From assembly GCA_030068075.1 (NCBI GenBank), contig CM057826.1, positions 49,940,558 through 50,004,557 of the forward strand: a stretch of 64,000 bases of DNA, read 5' to 3'. Shown in pieces: positions 50,361 to 62,685 of the stretch. Within the stretch, counting starts at the first letter, position 1. Every line of letters begins with the position of its first letter. Under the pieces are notes generated by a model. It made no database searches and was not told the origin of the DNA. It saw only the letters and a program-made list of their open reading frames with translations. This DNA comes from Paguma larvata (taxonomy: Eukaryota > Chordata > Mammalia > Carnivora > Viverridae). Position numbers and translations under genes: made by a program.

Positions 50361-52011
50361 ATCACCTTAAATTTTCAATATCAATATAATTAGGGTGAAG
50401 GAAAATTTTTGAACAATAGAAATTCATCATCATATGACTTGCCAAAATGCAACAGAATTCAGAACAAAGGACTTGAAAATTAACAGCTGGGCAAAACGGT
50501 GCATGGTAGAAGGGTAGTGGGGTGAGGGATTGACTTGAGAAGAAAGGGAAGGAGGCAGGATTCAAGAAGAGAATTAGCTCAAAGTTGGCTGTACTAAGTT
50601 GAATTCTGGGCCCAGGAAGTAGAAGGGTGGCCTGTAGATACGGTGACCTTTTTTTTATCTCTTAGATGATTTTAGCTTCTTGGCTAAGCTAAAAGTAAAG
50701 AATGGATACTGACACTATGGTACCCAAATATTAAATGACTATGATAATGTTTTTATTAAGAAGGGAAGATTTGTGTGTCTTATTTTTAGGAGCCCTCAAT
50801 TGCTACAGATAATAAAACTTAGTTGCAACACATTATTATTAATAACAGAGTACATTTATTTTGATATAGAATCAGGATATATCGATTTCCAGTAAAGTTT
50901 TTGGAATATAAAATAAAAGAAAAATGGTCAATAGTAGATACTGATGATATATGGAAGCAAGGGATATAGCCAAACACTTAATTGGAAGATAAAATGGTCT
51001 GAGCTTCATGAATTATACAGAAGGCAAAAAGAAGGTTGCTAAGATTATATAGTAACAATTAGCTTTCAAACATGATTTAACGACCCTGTATTATAAATTC
51101 AAATCTAAAATATTTTGAGAAATAGAAGCTATAAAATATGCTAGGACCTAGTAATTGACCAATTAATCTCTGCCCACTGATTAGATTTTCTTTAGGTTTG
51201 GTATATGATAGTATTTTGCTTAGTGGACATATTAAACAAATATATTCTTAAGATTAATTTTTAAAGTTTATAAGATTTGGAATGAAACCCAAAATGTAGA
51301 AACACTTCTCTCAAGGAAGGGCCAGGTAATGGCTTTAGTGACGGATTCGATAGCCCTAGGGAAGAAAACACATGTTTAAAGTCACATATCATGCACCCAA
51401 GGCTTTGCAGAAGCTGTCTCACTGAATGCTCATGATCATCTTTTTGAAAAGGAATTAATTTCTCAGTTATAAGTGAAGGCATCCCCAAAAGTCACAAATT
51501 CATACGGTTACTAAGTGGTGGAATTTGATCATTAGAGCGCAAAGCTTGAGGGAGAGAAGCGTGGCTTTCCAACACTCAAGGAAAGTGAAGCTGATGGAAG
51601 TGGGGAATGTTGCACTCCTCATTATTTCAGAGAGTGTTCTTATTTTCCATTCTGCTCTGGGTTGTTCACTCTTTTAGCTACCTAGAAAATAACTGCTTAG
51701 TAAAATTCCTTTGGCTGCTACTCATGACGATTATTCAGGACTCTCCCCATCTCTAAGCACCAGGATATTTCCTTTTGTATTGAGCAATTATGTTAAGAAC
51801 AGTTATGAATATACATCAGATTTTGCTGAGGTAAAAATACAAATCAATAATAAGCATTATAAAAATAATGGGAGCAGTGGACTCTTATGGAAATTTGTTC
51901 TAAGTTGGATAATCATCTGGTTTTAGTGGGTTTCTGTTTTGTTATTTATGAAACTCAAGATTTGTTAGATAATTCTTGAAGCTTTATGATCATTTTTTAA
52001 TAAAAAATATA

Positions 52012-52310
52012 CAAAATATACCTATTGAACACTAGTGTGTGTTGGCACTGTGCCAGGTATTGTAGCCACAGTGGTGAGGAAGACAGCACTGCTGCTGGAC
52101 CCCATGGCAATAACTGCCTCCGGAAAGAACACTGAACTTGGAGTCAGAAGACTGGAGTTCTCCATTTGTTATTTCTGACCTTGGAAAAGTGATTTAATCC
52201 ATCTCAAGCTAGTTTTTTTCAACTGTTAAGAATAAAGTTTTGGGAGATTAACTGAGATGCAGGAAGAACTTGGGAAACAGAAGTTCTATGCAAGGTGATT
52301 GTCATGACAG
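52012..52310 (+). repeat. L2-type fragment followed by MIR
   Basis: GTTGGCACTGTGCCAGGTAT (52040) is L2-like. From 52125, AAAGAACACTGAACTTGGAG, TCTGACCTTGGAAAAGTGAT and GGAGATTAACTGAGATGC follow MIR. Confidence 0.6.
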
Positions 52311-53134
52311 GCTACAAATGCAGTGGGAAACATACAAGTGCTAGCGGACTGGGAAAACACAGTAAATAGCTATGCCAAAAAAAAAAAAAAAGTATGCTTC
52401 CCTCACAGTGTATGTGGAATAGATATTAGTGATGAGCTTTCCGTAGGTAAGCCTAATCATCTCCGCACTGCTGGAGATCTAATCAGGCTGAAGCGGGGGA
52501 GTAGTTGCGGTAGGTGAGGTGGGTTGGATATCTGCATCAGCTTATAAAGTGTGGCTCCTCAGTGTTGTGCTATATTAGGATACTTGAATCCCAAAATTTG
52601 ACTGCCTGTATAGTCTCAGTTAAGGTCATTAATAGTCAAGGAATAAATTAACTTCAATTAAAATACAAGACAATGGAAAGAAAAACTTTTTTTTTTTTTT
52701 TTTTTCAGAAAACTCTTACCCTTAACCATGGAGCTGTAAAGTAGAGAGGTATAAAGTTTAACCGCCTTCATTTCCAATTTATTTCCCAATTAACGGCGAC
52801 GTGGAGGGGGCAGCTAAAGCAGGCTGCAATTTGTTAGGCTGCATATCTGAGGTAAGCCCTGAGACACTGCTCTGATTACCCCTCCTTGTCCTACCTTGAA
52901 GGGCCAGCTTTCTCACATCCTCCATAAAGCCTCCCAAATAATGCCAACCTTGTTTACTCGTCTCCTCAGAAATTAGCTGCATCCCTCCCCTGATACCTCA
53001 CCACAGCATCCGTTTGTTTATCCAACTCCCTTTGGAATCACCAGTTCTGAGGATTTTTTGTTTGTTTGCTTGTTTTGAATAGTGGCCTGATCAACACCTG
53101 GAACTGTGCCTGTTTTCTATTAGAAGTGGAAATA
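52311..53134. other. Unique intronic DNA with a poly-A and a poly-T tract
   Basis: A poly-A of about 15 lies at 52377-52391 and a poly-T of about 20 at 52687-52706. Nothing else is recognisable. Confidence 0.6.
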
Positions 53135-54500
53135 TAGTGCAGTGTTTCTAAGTTCTCATTCTGGACTCAGAGAATCCACATTGTGACTCTGGATTGGGCC
53201 ATGCACTAGCTTTGATTCCATGTGCAAATCACTCAAGCTCCCTGGGTTCATTTTTCTTATATGTAAAGTGGGAGAAAAGTCCAACACCAGTCTCTATAGA
53301 GTTGTTTGAGAGGGTTAAATAAAACAGCACATGCAAACCCCTTAGCCTAGCTTTGACCTCATCAAGATAAAAAGCTTCTGCACGGCAAAGGAAACAACCA
53401 ACAAAACTAATAGACAACCGATGGAATGGGAAAGGATAATCGCAAATGACATATCAGATAAAGGACTAGTATCTAAAATCTATAAAGAACTTACCAAACT
53501 CCACACCCGAAAAACAAATAATCCAGTGAAAAAGTGGGCAGAAGATATGAATAGACACTTCTCCAAAGAGACATTCAGATGGCCAACAGACACGTGAAAC
53601 GATGCTCAAAGTCACTCATCATCAGGGAAACACAAATCAAAACCACACTGAGATACCACCTTACACCGGTTCGAGTGGCTAAAATGAATAAATCAGGAAA
53701 CTATAGATGCTGGCAGGGATGTGGAGAAGCAGGCACCCTCCTACACTATTGGTGGGAATGCAAACTGGTGCAGCCGCTCTGGAAAACGGTGTGGAGGTTC
53801 CTCAAAAAAATGAAAATAGAGCTACTCTATGACCCAGCAATAACACTGCTAGGAATCTACCCAAGAGACACAGGAATGCTGATGCATAGGGGTACGTGTA
53901 CCCCAATGTTCATAGCAGCACTTTCGACAATAGCCAAATCATGGAAGCAGACCAAGTGCCCATCAACTGACGAATGGATAAAGAAGTTGTGGCACATATA
54001 TACAATGGACTACTACATGGCAATGAGAAAAAATGAAATCTGGCCATGTGCAGCAACATGGATGGAACTGGAGGGTATTATGTTAAGTGAAATAAGTTAG
54101 TCAGAAAAAGACAGATACCATATGTTTCCACGAATAGGTGGACTTTATGAGACTAAGCAAAAACCAGGGGGAGGGCTAGAGGGGAAAGGAAAAAAAGACA
54201 CAGAGAGGGAGGGAGATAAAACATAAGAGACTCTCAAAGACTAAGAACAATCTGAGGGTGAGGGAGGTAAGGGGGGTGAGGGAGGTGAAGGAGGTGAGGG
54301 AGAGGGGAGAGGGGGTGACGGATATTAAAGAGGGCACGTGTTGGGATGAACACTGGGTGTTATATGTAAACCAATTTGAAAATAAACTGTTATAATAAAT
54401 TAAAAAAGAAAGAAAGAAAGAAAAAAAAAACAGCACATGCAAACCACTTAGCCCAGCTTTGCACTTAGCAAGCACTCAAAAAATCATAATTGATCTTGCT
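53135..54500 (+). repeat. MIR split by an L1 insertion
   Basis: The 5' part (53135-53355) reads GACTCTGGATTGGGCCATGC, AAATCACTCAAGCTCCCTGG and GTTGTTTGAGAGGGTTAAAT. The 3' part (54462-54500) continues after the L1 with GCACTTAGCAAGCACTCAAA. The inserted L1 occupies 53356-54426. Confidence 0.78.
53356..54426 (+). mobile_element. Young felid L1, 5'-truncated, with ORF2 C-terminus
   Basis: The insertion starts within ORF2 at ACCTCATCAAGATAAAAAGC and runs through the 3' UTR to an (AAAG)n/A-rich tail. A 173-codon frame at 53579-54100 encodes the ORF2 C-terminal region with an intact CX3CX7HX4C motif (CWQGC...H....C). A single-base deletion just upstream (about 53565-53575) breaks the frame, and the frame ends at a TAG where related copies read CAG. 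The 3' UTR holds a G-rich (GAGGGAGGT)-like array at 54250-54318. Target duplications of about 35 bp (53321-53355 and 54427-54461) differ at only two or three bases. It is not mobile on its own. Confidence 0.93.
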
Positions 54501-54985
54501 TTTAAAAAGCAACAAATATTCATTAAATGCATACATTTGATCTTCCATGGCAATTTTTTTTAATGCCATGGACTATATAAACAAACCAGAGCTTTGAATT
54601 CTTTGGATTATTTAATTTTGCTTTGATTAATGACTTCTGTACAGTGCTGAGAACATTGTTTCATATAAAGTAAACACTGCTTTTGTTATAATACATAATA
54701 TATTACTAAATATAATACAAAAGTCTAAATTGAGCCACTTCTGAATGTTGAGGTGAGATGAGTAGAAGCTGCCTTTTATTTCACAGGTGGAGAGGGAGCA
54801 CAGTGTTCATGGGTTCGCAGATCCACCAGCTATCCTCTTGACTCCGAGGAAAAGCCCTGAGGCCAGGGTCAAAGAGGGAGATGTCTCCATTGCTAGCGTG
54901 GCAGAGCAAGGAAAGGGCCTGGCTTCTCTTTCCTCATGGCCCTACAGCATTCCACCATGATGCTTGTCATTATGATAATCTGTTT
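54501..54985. other. Unique intronic DNA
   Basis: Nothing is recognisable. Confidence 0.5.
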
Positions 54986-55130
54986 AATATTTGGCTGCCC
55001 CACCAGGCTATACTTCCTGGGAAAGGCAGAAGCCAGATCTTTCTCTTTCATTGTTGTATTCCCAAGCACTTGGCATGGTGCCTGGCACATAGTAGGTGCT
55101 CAGTAAGTAATGCTGATTAGATGGAATTAA
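54986..55130 (+). mobile_element. L2 3' end
   Basis: AAGCACTTGGCATGGTGCCT followed by GGCACATAGTAGGTGCTCAG and TAAGTAATGCTG is the well-preserved L2 terminal module. Confidence 0.75.
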
Positions 55131-55429
55131 TTTTGTGACCCTTAGTAAATCTAATCTCTTGGCGAGTCATCACTAAGGTGGATTTAATTTTGCAGCTCCA
55201 GTCTGATGACTGGAACTGCGTGGGGTTACCCCCTGAGTTCCTTTCTCACTCTACGTGTTCTCTCTCTATTTATATAGGTCTCTTGCTGGAGCAGCATGCT
55301 CAGGTGCATGAAATATGGAAGGAGCATTTCTCATAGGGCCCTGGCTATTTACATGATGGATGCCCCATTCTTGCCTCAGAGAAGGAAGCTTAGTGAGTAG
55401 CAACTAGAAGCCAAGGCTAATCATTTTAC

Positions 55430-55590
55430 ATATTGACTTCTTTCACTTATCCCAGTGGCCCTGTGGGGCACGTACTAATCTCCCTCAGAAAATAAAGTAC
55501 AGAGAAATTAGGAAACCTAACATGATTTCACACAGTGAATATGTGTTAGAGCAAGAATTAGAATCTGGTCTTTGTTGACTGTGTCATACT
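55430..55590 (-). repeat. MIR fragment
   Basis: CAGAAAATAAAGTACAGAGA, TTCACACAGTGAATATGTG and GCAAGAATTAGAATCTGG follow the reverse-complement MIR. Confidence 0.65.
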
Positions 55591-55904
55591 GAGGCACAGC
55601 AGCAGCCCCTAAGCCCCTGTATACTCTACAGCTCATAAAAATGGACTTGGACTCAGCTCTCAGTGAATGGTAGTCCTCTGGAGGCTTGCAAAATTTTCCT
55701 TAATGAGGAATGAGTAAGAGTGTCTGCTTTTAAATATGTCACTAAATATGACAGCTGATGTAACATCCTGTTAACTTCATATGCTTTCACCTAAGTGCAG
55801 TAGACATCTGTGGTTTGATAGTTCACCAGCCCTACCAGTGATAATTTCTGTCTAGGAACCACCTCTAAGTATTTCCTTGGTTTGGTGGATAGTATAGTCT
55901 TTTT

Positions 55905-56112
55905 CAGTGGTTTCCAAACTTGAACATTCATCGGAATTTCTTGGAAGCCTTGTCAAAACATAAAGATCTCGGGGTACCACACCCAGGGTTTCTGAATCAG
56001 TAAGGCTGGAATAAGGCTCAATGATCTGCATTTCTAACAAGCTCCCAGTTAGAAATCACTGGCTCCCAGGTGATGCCAGGCTGCGAGGCTGGGGTTCACA
56101 CTTGGAAAACTA
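55905..56112 (+). mobile_element. MER20 hAT-Charlie DNA transposon
   Basis: It begins CAGTGGTTTCCAAACTTGAA. The body has ACACCCAGGGTTTCTGAATC, CTGCATTTCTAACAAGCTCC and CCAGGTGATGCCAGG and it ends in a decayed inverted terminus (CACTTGGAAAACTAT). It is non-autonomous. It contains a small internal duplication of the AGCTCCCAG...CTCCCAGGTG segment. Confidence 0.82.
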
Positions 56113-56284
56113 TCAGTCTATTGAACAGCAGCAGAAGGGCATGACTTCAAAAAAATAAGAAGCAGAGGTCTTAAGACACAATGAAAAAGCTGAAGTTCTG
56201 ACCACAGTCCACACCACCAAGCTGAAAAGCAGCTTTCATGGAGAGAAAACATATGTGACCTCCATGTATAACTTTCTGGAGATA

Positions 56285-56480
56285 TGTAGGTACTATATTA
56301 AAGCCTTTACACAGTGTAATATTTAATCTTGACAGTAACCCTATGAGAAAGTTATTTCTAATATTCTTATTTTAAAAATGAGGAGATTGAGAATTCTGGA
56401 TAACTGTTGATCTAACCAGAGTTGCACAGTTTGTATGTAATGTACCAGCACTAAATCTGTCTGTTCCAAGGTTCCTACTT
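56285..56480 (-). repeat. MIR, near full length
   Basis: AGTAACCCTATGAGAAAGTT, TATTTTAAAAATGAGGAGAT, AGTTGCACAGTTTGTATGTA and CTAAATCTGTCTGTTCC follow the reverse-complement MIR. Confidence 0.72.
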
Positions 56481-56494
56481 TTAATCCTCAAACA

Positions 56495-56707
56495 GGGGCG
56501 CCTGGGTGGCTCAGTCAGTTGGGCGTCTGACTTCGGCTCAGGTCATGATCTCACGGTCTGTGAGTTCGAGCCCCGCATCAGGCTCTGTGCTGACAGCTCA
56601 GAGCCTGGAGCCTGCTTCGGATTCTGTGTCTTCCTCTCTCTCTGCCCCCTCCCCCACTCATGCTCTGTCTCTCTCTGTCTCAAAAATAAATAAACATTAA
56701 AAAAAAA
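56495..56707 (+). mobile_element. SINEC (felid CAN SINE), very well preserved
   Basis: Head GGGGCGCCTGGGTGGCTCAG, intact B-box-like GTTCGAGCCCC, GCTGACAGCTCAGAGCCTGG, and tail CAAAAATAAATAAACATTAA. The 15-bp target duplication TTTAATCCTCAAACA is perfect at 56480-56494 and 56708-56722. It appears to be the youngest insertion in the window. It lies antisense to GABRB2 in its last intron. Confidence 0.98.
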
Positions 56708-56722
56708 TTTAATCCTCAAACA

Positions 56723-58859
56723 ACCTAACTGCATATCTTGAGACTTTCTTCAATTATGAGTTCTCTCTTGAAATGCCATCTCTGTATCAGGGTGTACTTA
56801 GGTGAAGACATTCCAGAAAATGAAAGGAATAGCAATTGTCATGTGGATTTAGCTAATCTTTGAAATTGAGTCTCCACCCCAACCTTACCAGGCTTGCCCA
56901 AGTGGATTTCCTAATTGTTTTTTTCTTCACTTGATTAGTGAGACACAGGAGAAAATACTAACCTGTCCTTTTTTTGATTAGGATATTAACAAGACATAGC
57001 TTCCCTTTAACCAGAAAGATCATATAGCAATCTCTACTGCTCTGAGAAATATAACAAAATATTTATCAAACTTTCATTCTTGGAATTTTTACTTACTCAA
57101 ACACCTATGAGAAATTTGTTGATAGCAGTTAAAACAAGAGAGAGAAGGAAGCAAAAGTAAATGAAGGGAAATAGAAGGAAGAGATAGACTAGTGAATAAA
57201 CTATCATTCTCTGCAGATAAATTGCCTTTGCAAGAGCCAAGCCGAAGGCCTTGCTTTAGTCCAAGCATCTACACTATTTGCATTCCAGTCTTGAACTTTA
57301 ACTTACAGGTGTCCATTTCTGACAAGGGTTTTTGGAGAGGCCCAGTTAAACAGCTCAATACGAATAAAGAAAGTCTCATGTTTCCCATTCAACAATCCAT
57401 CTTAAAATTATGCTTTGCCGGGGGTTCTTTTGCTTATCAATCAAGAATTACATGCTGAAATTTTTGGAAACAGACTGATTTATTTACTCTAGACTTCCAA
57501 AGACTCCTATGAATGATTCTCTGTGAATAAGGCAGTTTGCACACTGTTCGGTTGAGTAGGAGGATGGACTTCTTTGCTGACTTATTTCTAGACTGACCTG
57601 TCCATTGATGATTCAAATAGGAGTAAATTCATGTTAAACATCTGGATTAAGAGCTTTTCTTTTCCTTCTTTCCATTCCTAATCCCAACAATTTTTTTTTC
57701 CATCAAGAAACGGAACATGCTTTGGTTAAAAGAGTTCCATTTTGCTTAAAACGTATCACATTAAACAATGATGAATGGATCTTATTTTTATATAATTTGT
57801 TAATTCCAGGTCTCATTTCAGGTTTCTTGCTTCCTTTTCTGCACCTTTCCCAGTGACAGGTATGCTCTGGAAGAATGTCCTTGTCCAGAAAAACAAATCA
57901 CATCCCTCAGTGACCCAGCAGCATTGCACGCTTATCTTGGGAAGTGAAAATGGGGCTATTTTAAATCCCAGTTCACCACTCATATCATCAAGAAAAGAGT
58001 GAGAAATTGCAAAAACTCAAGAAATCCCAACTCTTCAATTTCCGATTACTGTGACTAGTATTGGGTAGGAAATCTTGTTTTATCTTCCATGAAATGACAC
58101 TGTGACCTGGGTAACTTGTAATGCTAAGGTAATGAACTGTTAACCACCTGGGAATTTCCACAGCACTCTTTCCAAAGGAAAAGCACTCAGTAACGACCTA
58201 ACATGCATTCAGTATTTTAAGAGGTGAAAAAAAGTTCACCCAGCACATGAAATGAAGATTCTAGGAGAATAAGAAAAGGCCAATATCTTTGTCGAATGCT
58301 TCCACCGAAGTAAATGGGGAAGAGTAACCAAATATGAAGTTTAGATCTGGAACATAAACACAGGAGAATACTGCTGAAATACCCAGGTAGTTGTAGAAGG
58401 GTGGTCGTTTTTAAATAAAAACTAGTGAAAAAAAGAGGGCTGAGATTTCTACTCTGTCTTTTTTTAATTTTGTTATGCTATTATAAAGTGTTTGAAGTAT
58501 TACAACCATATTATGAGGAGTTAGTACTATCAGCATTTTGAAAGCAACCCTTCCCATTCCCATCAAAATCCAGAAATTTGTAAGTAGCTTCAAATTTATT
58601 AAATGATAAAGCAATCACAATCATTTAAATTTATGTTTGCAGATTCAAATCTTGTGCTTTTCCACCAAATATTTTCATATAAGGTGAAATACTTATAGTA
58701 AGAACATAGGTGGCTCTACTTACTGCTGTCTTGATTTTCAGTTTTGAAATTCTCATAGGTAGGCCACATGAGTGTGTATCTCAAGGTTTGCTTAGTAAAC
58801 CGATTTATTGCTAAGGAAATCCTACTCTACAGTCATCACGATGTGGAAAGATTCTGTGT

Positions 58860-58860
<1 letters not shown>
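56723..58860. other. Unique intronic DNA
   Basis: No exon or nameable repeat is seen. An 88-codon plus-strand frame at 57192-57458 has no domain and is probably chance. Confidence 0.5.

Positions 58861-58862
<2 letters not shown>

Positions 58863-58901
<39 letters not shown>
58863..58901. repeat. (AC)n microsatellite
   Basis: About 19 perfect AC units. Confidence 0.95.
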
Positions 58902-58902
<1 letters not shown>

Positions 58903-59364
58903 CTATCTGGCCAAATGGGTGAATCAAGTGAGTTCAGTGAGGTTTTAAGTTATTATTTCAAGTGATAGTGAAGGTTTTAGAGGAAATAAGAAGTAGAGCT
59001 CAGGAGCAGAAAGAGAAGGATAGGATTTTTCTTACAGCCAAAGCTAGAAGATAAGGCTTTTATAAAAATTATAATTAATATAGGATTGCTAGTGAGAAGA
59101 CCTTCAGCAAGCATGAATCATCAAATGAACTAATGCTTGTACTCTTTTTGGTCCTTCTCATATTGGTCCCTGCTCCTCTTATTAACTATAAGAACAGTGG
59201 AAAGAACACTGACTTCAGCAGTGAGAGTTCTAATCTTGGATTGTTCTGGGCCTTGGTGTTCTTGCTCAAGGAAGTCCAGGTGGATTTAGGACAGCATTTG
59301 CTAACCCTCTCTACCAGGGGGTTAATCGTCTGGCTATTACCAACTGAGCTGTCATTTCCCCCGT

Positions 59365-59470
59365 GATGGTAAACATGTAAGCAGGGACTGTATCCTATTG
59401 CTTATGTGTCCCTAATGCTGACCACTAAAGTTGGTACAAGGCAAGTATTCAAAATAAAACTTGATAAAGG
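59365..59470 (+). mobile_element. L2 3' fragment
   Basis: GTAAGCAGGGACTGTATCCT, then TATGTGTCCCTAATGCTGAC and GGCAAGTATTCAAAATAAAA, follows the L2 end. The preceding 59190-59330 may be decayed MIR. Confidence 0.55.
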
Positions 59471-59875
59471 GAATTACTAGAGGATTAGATTATGTCTAGG
59501 ATCACACATTCAAATCTGGCTAAGGAGATAGTATAAAAGTGTGAAGCAGGTGCAGTAGAGAACAGAAAGAAGTTGGCCCTGTAGTGAACTAGACTAAGAA
59601 ATAGAGGGCTGCCTAAAGGACATTTAAATCCAAATTTTTAAACATCACTATTGTGGTCAAAATCACATCTAAAGGTTCAGCCCATGGGCTGCTACATTGG
59701 TCATTTTAAATTTAATTTATAAAAATTTGCCTTTCAGTTCCACTTAATCTATAATTATAAACTGCTTTATTGCCTTTTTAAAAAAAATATTGAATAACAT
59801 AGAAATAGTGTATAGGGAAATTTTGCCTAGCAAAAATGCTGTAGTCCTGGAGCTTCCTTCAAAACTGTGATCTTG

Positions 59876-60117
59876 TGGCATGTAGGTGGTTCAGTTGGCT
59901 AAGTGTCCTACTTCGTTCGGCTCAGGTCATGATCTCACAGTTGGTGAGTTCGAGCCCCGTGTCGGGCTCTGTGCTGACAGCTTAGAGCCTGAAGCCTGCT
60001 TCAGATTCTGTGTCTCCCTCTCCTCTGATCGCCCCACTCACTCTGTCTCTCTCTCTCTATCTCTCTCTCTGTCTGTCTCTCTCTCAAAAATAAATACACT
60101 TTAAAAAACTTTTTAAA
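59876..60117 (+). mobile_element. SINEC (felid CAN SINE)
   Basis: The head is diverged (TGGCATGTAGGTGGTTCAGT) but the body is clear: GCTCAGGTCATGATCTCACA, GAGTTCGAGCCCCGTGTCGG and GCTCTGTGCTGACAGC. A (TC)n tract is expanded at 60042-60085. The target duplication AAAACTGTGATCTTG is perfect at 59861-59875 and 60118-60132. Confidence 0.97.
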
Positions 60118-60381
60118 AAAACTGTGATCTTGATCCAGTGCTAGTATTGTATTTGCTTTCCTAACCACATCGTAGTGCCTTGCTGTGAAAAATTCTTCAG
60201 TATCTCTCTGTCCTTGAACTTCAGAAGTAGCCTTCCTAATTTTTTTGGTTTAATCTCTTTCATTCCTTTTACTTTCATAGAATCAAATTTATTTATTGTG
60301 GAAAATGATTCCTTTCTATGTATATGTTAATTCATGTGCAGTTCAGTATGAATGGTATGTAAATGACATACCATGTGTTTT

Positions 60382-60565
60382 ATTTATTTATGTTTTAGTT
60401 TTATTTTTTGAGGTGGGGAGGGGTAAAAAGAGAAGGAGAGAAAGAATACCAAGCAGGCTTGCACCTTGGAGCCTGATGCGGGCTTGATCTCACCACCATG
60501 AGATCATGACCTGAGGCAAAATCAAGAGAAAGAGGCCTAACTGACTGAGACACCCAGGCGCCCTA
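60382..60565 (-). mobile_element. SINEC (felid CAN SINE), older copy
   Basis: In reverse it reads TTTATTTATGTTTTAGTTTT, GGAGCCTGATGCGGGCTTGA, TGAGATCATGACCTGAGGC and GAGACACCCAGGCGCCC. The target duplication is GACATACCATGTGTTTT / GACATCATGTGTTTTTT (60365-60381 and 60566-60582). It faces the copy at 59876-60117. Confidence 0.94.
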
Positions 60566-60582
60566 GACATCATGTGTTTTTT

Positions 60583-62685
60583 AAAATAATATTTAGACTG
60601 AGATAGAAGGATAAATGCTAGATTTAGGGGAAATGATACTACATTCAAATTGCCACATCTAATAATAATAAAGTACAATTAATAAAATATATGATGAATC
60701 GACTAATTTCTTTTGGAAGGTTGATAGAATTATTTCTGAATTCTTCTTCCTAACTTAATAAATAAAGCTACTAGTTTCAACTAAAGTTGAAAGTCAGGAG
60801 TTGTTTTAATTGTATGGAAAAATATAGAAGATTGGAATCATACTGAAATTCCCTGAATGAGGAAAAAGTGAAGGAAACTGTATTCACGATCTATTAATTC
60901 TAATGGACATTTCTTGCATCCAAAGGAGGGACTTGCCACGAGTTACTATAGACCATTAAGATGAGTGGAATAGAGGCAGGTTTTAAAAGAGCTTTTATAA
61001 GTCCAGAATCTTATTTTATACATTTCAGAGAGGTAGATGTAATAACTCAGAGAACTTTTAACACCTGGAATCTCAGGTCCTGAGAGGTAAAAGTTTGTTC
61101 TAGCTCAATTTCCATTTGAATAATTGACTCAAGTCTCAAGCTCGAGAGAAACAACTGATTTAATCTTTTTACTAGCTGGTTCCTACAACTCAATGCATTA
61201 TGGGTGATGACTTGCTAAAGATTTTTATACACACCATGTAACTAGTAATTCATAATTTCCCAATCCATTTTTTAACTAATACCATAGAGGACATTTGTTT
61301 TTGGTTTCTTTCCGCAAGGCTGCAAACATGCCAGTCAAGTGTTTCTAATTCACAGAGTAGGAAGGGGAGGAAGAATGGGTAAGCTTTAGCAATGAAGGAA
61401 TTACATTTTCCCTGGAGGGCTTACACATGTTGTCAAAAGTGATGACAGTTCATGTCCCTAAGAGGGAAAAGAGGTGGCTTTTCCAGTTAAATGCCTTTGC
61501 TCTTCATAATATTCCAAAGCCCAGGATGGTGAGTAATAAATGTGGCAATTGATCAGGCTACACATCAAGACTTAACTGGCAGGTTATAATTGACTTCAAG
61601 GTTGTGATACATAATTACCCTAGGTCATTGGGAGACTCATGGTTTTCTCTTGTTACTGGGTTTTGAAACTCACTCAACCTTGTCCCATAAGCTAACGAGG
61701 ACGGGAGTGGGGTACACAGAACCACGTATTGCCATTACCTCATTTCTGTGTCAGAGGGAAATTACCGTCTGTTTCTATCTTTCATCTAGAAGCAAAAAAG
61801 TCAAATTTGGTTTCTATCCTCCATAGTTAAGGCACCAATATTTTAATGCAGTTAAAAATCTGATAGTTCCCTCTCCCTGGAAGATATTGACTCAAAAAGA
61901 GAATTGCACTAGTTTAGACAAATACAAATAAACAAACTCTCTAGACTATTATCACCTCCACTCGTATGTATTAGAGACACTTGTTCCCTCCACAGAACCT
62001 TACCCACTACCTCTTACTGTTTTTCATTTAATTTAGCTAAGAAGCCAGAAAGCTGATCTAATGCAGACCGGATGGGCAGGATTCCAGGGAACATGCAGCA
62101 AAAGGGTAACAGAAAGGAGCAACATATTCAACTCCACAGAGGTGCAAGGAACACAGCCAGTGACTTTGACTTCTATGGATTTAGAGTTTAGTTTGGTTCT
62201 TGAATGGCAGGGGGCATGAAAGTGTTGCTGAAATGGGTCTCTGGAAGAGAGGTGGGCTGGATGGGAAGGGTATGTGGATTCACACTGATTACTGAATCCT
62301 ACGAGTGGGAGTTGAGACGTTTAGCATTAACTAGCGCTGGATCTAGTAGCTATGCTTAAAATAAAACTGCACCAGTAGAAACTGACTCAGCAGTACTTTA
62401 AAGGTGGTATAGACAAAATAACTTATGGTGTATAGTTGTAAGCATGTACCTGCTGTATACAACAAAGGAAAAATAACTGATGCTAAGGGCAATCTGACTA
62501 CAAAACAAATGTGTTCATGACAAATATGAATGGCAAATATCTAATTGCAACAAAAGCATTTATAAGCTCCAGTTTCTTAATAGAACATTACTATTACTGA
62601 ATACTATGCAATTGTTTGAATAGGACCAAGGAATTTCTCACATTTGTGTCATCAGATAATAGGGAGTAGAAGGATCCACGTTCAC
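60583..62685. other. Unique intronic DNA
   Basis: I see no exon or nameable repeat. Confidence 0.5.
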
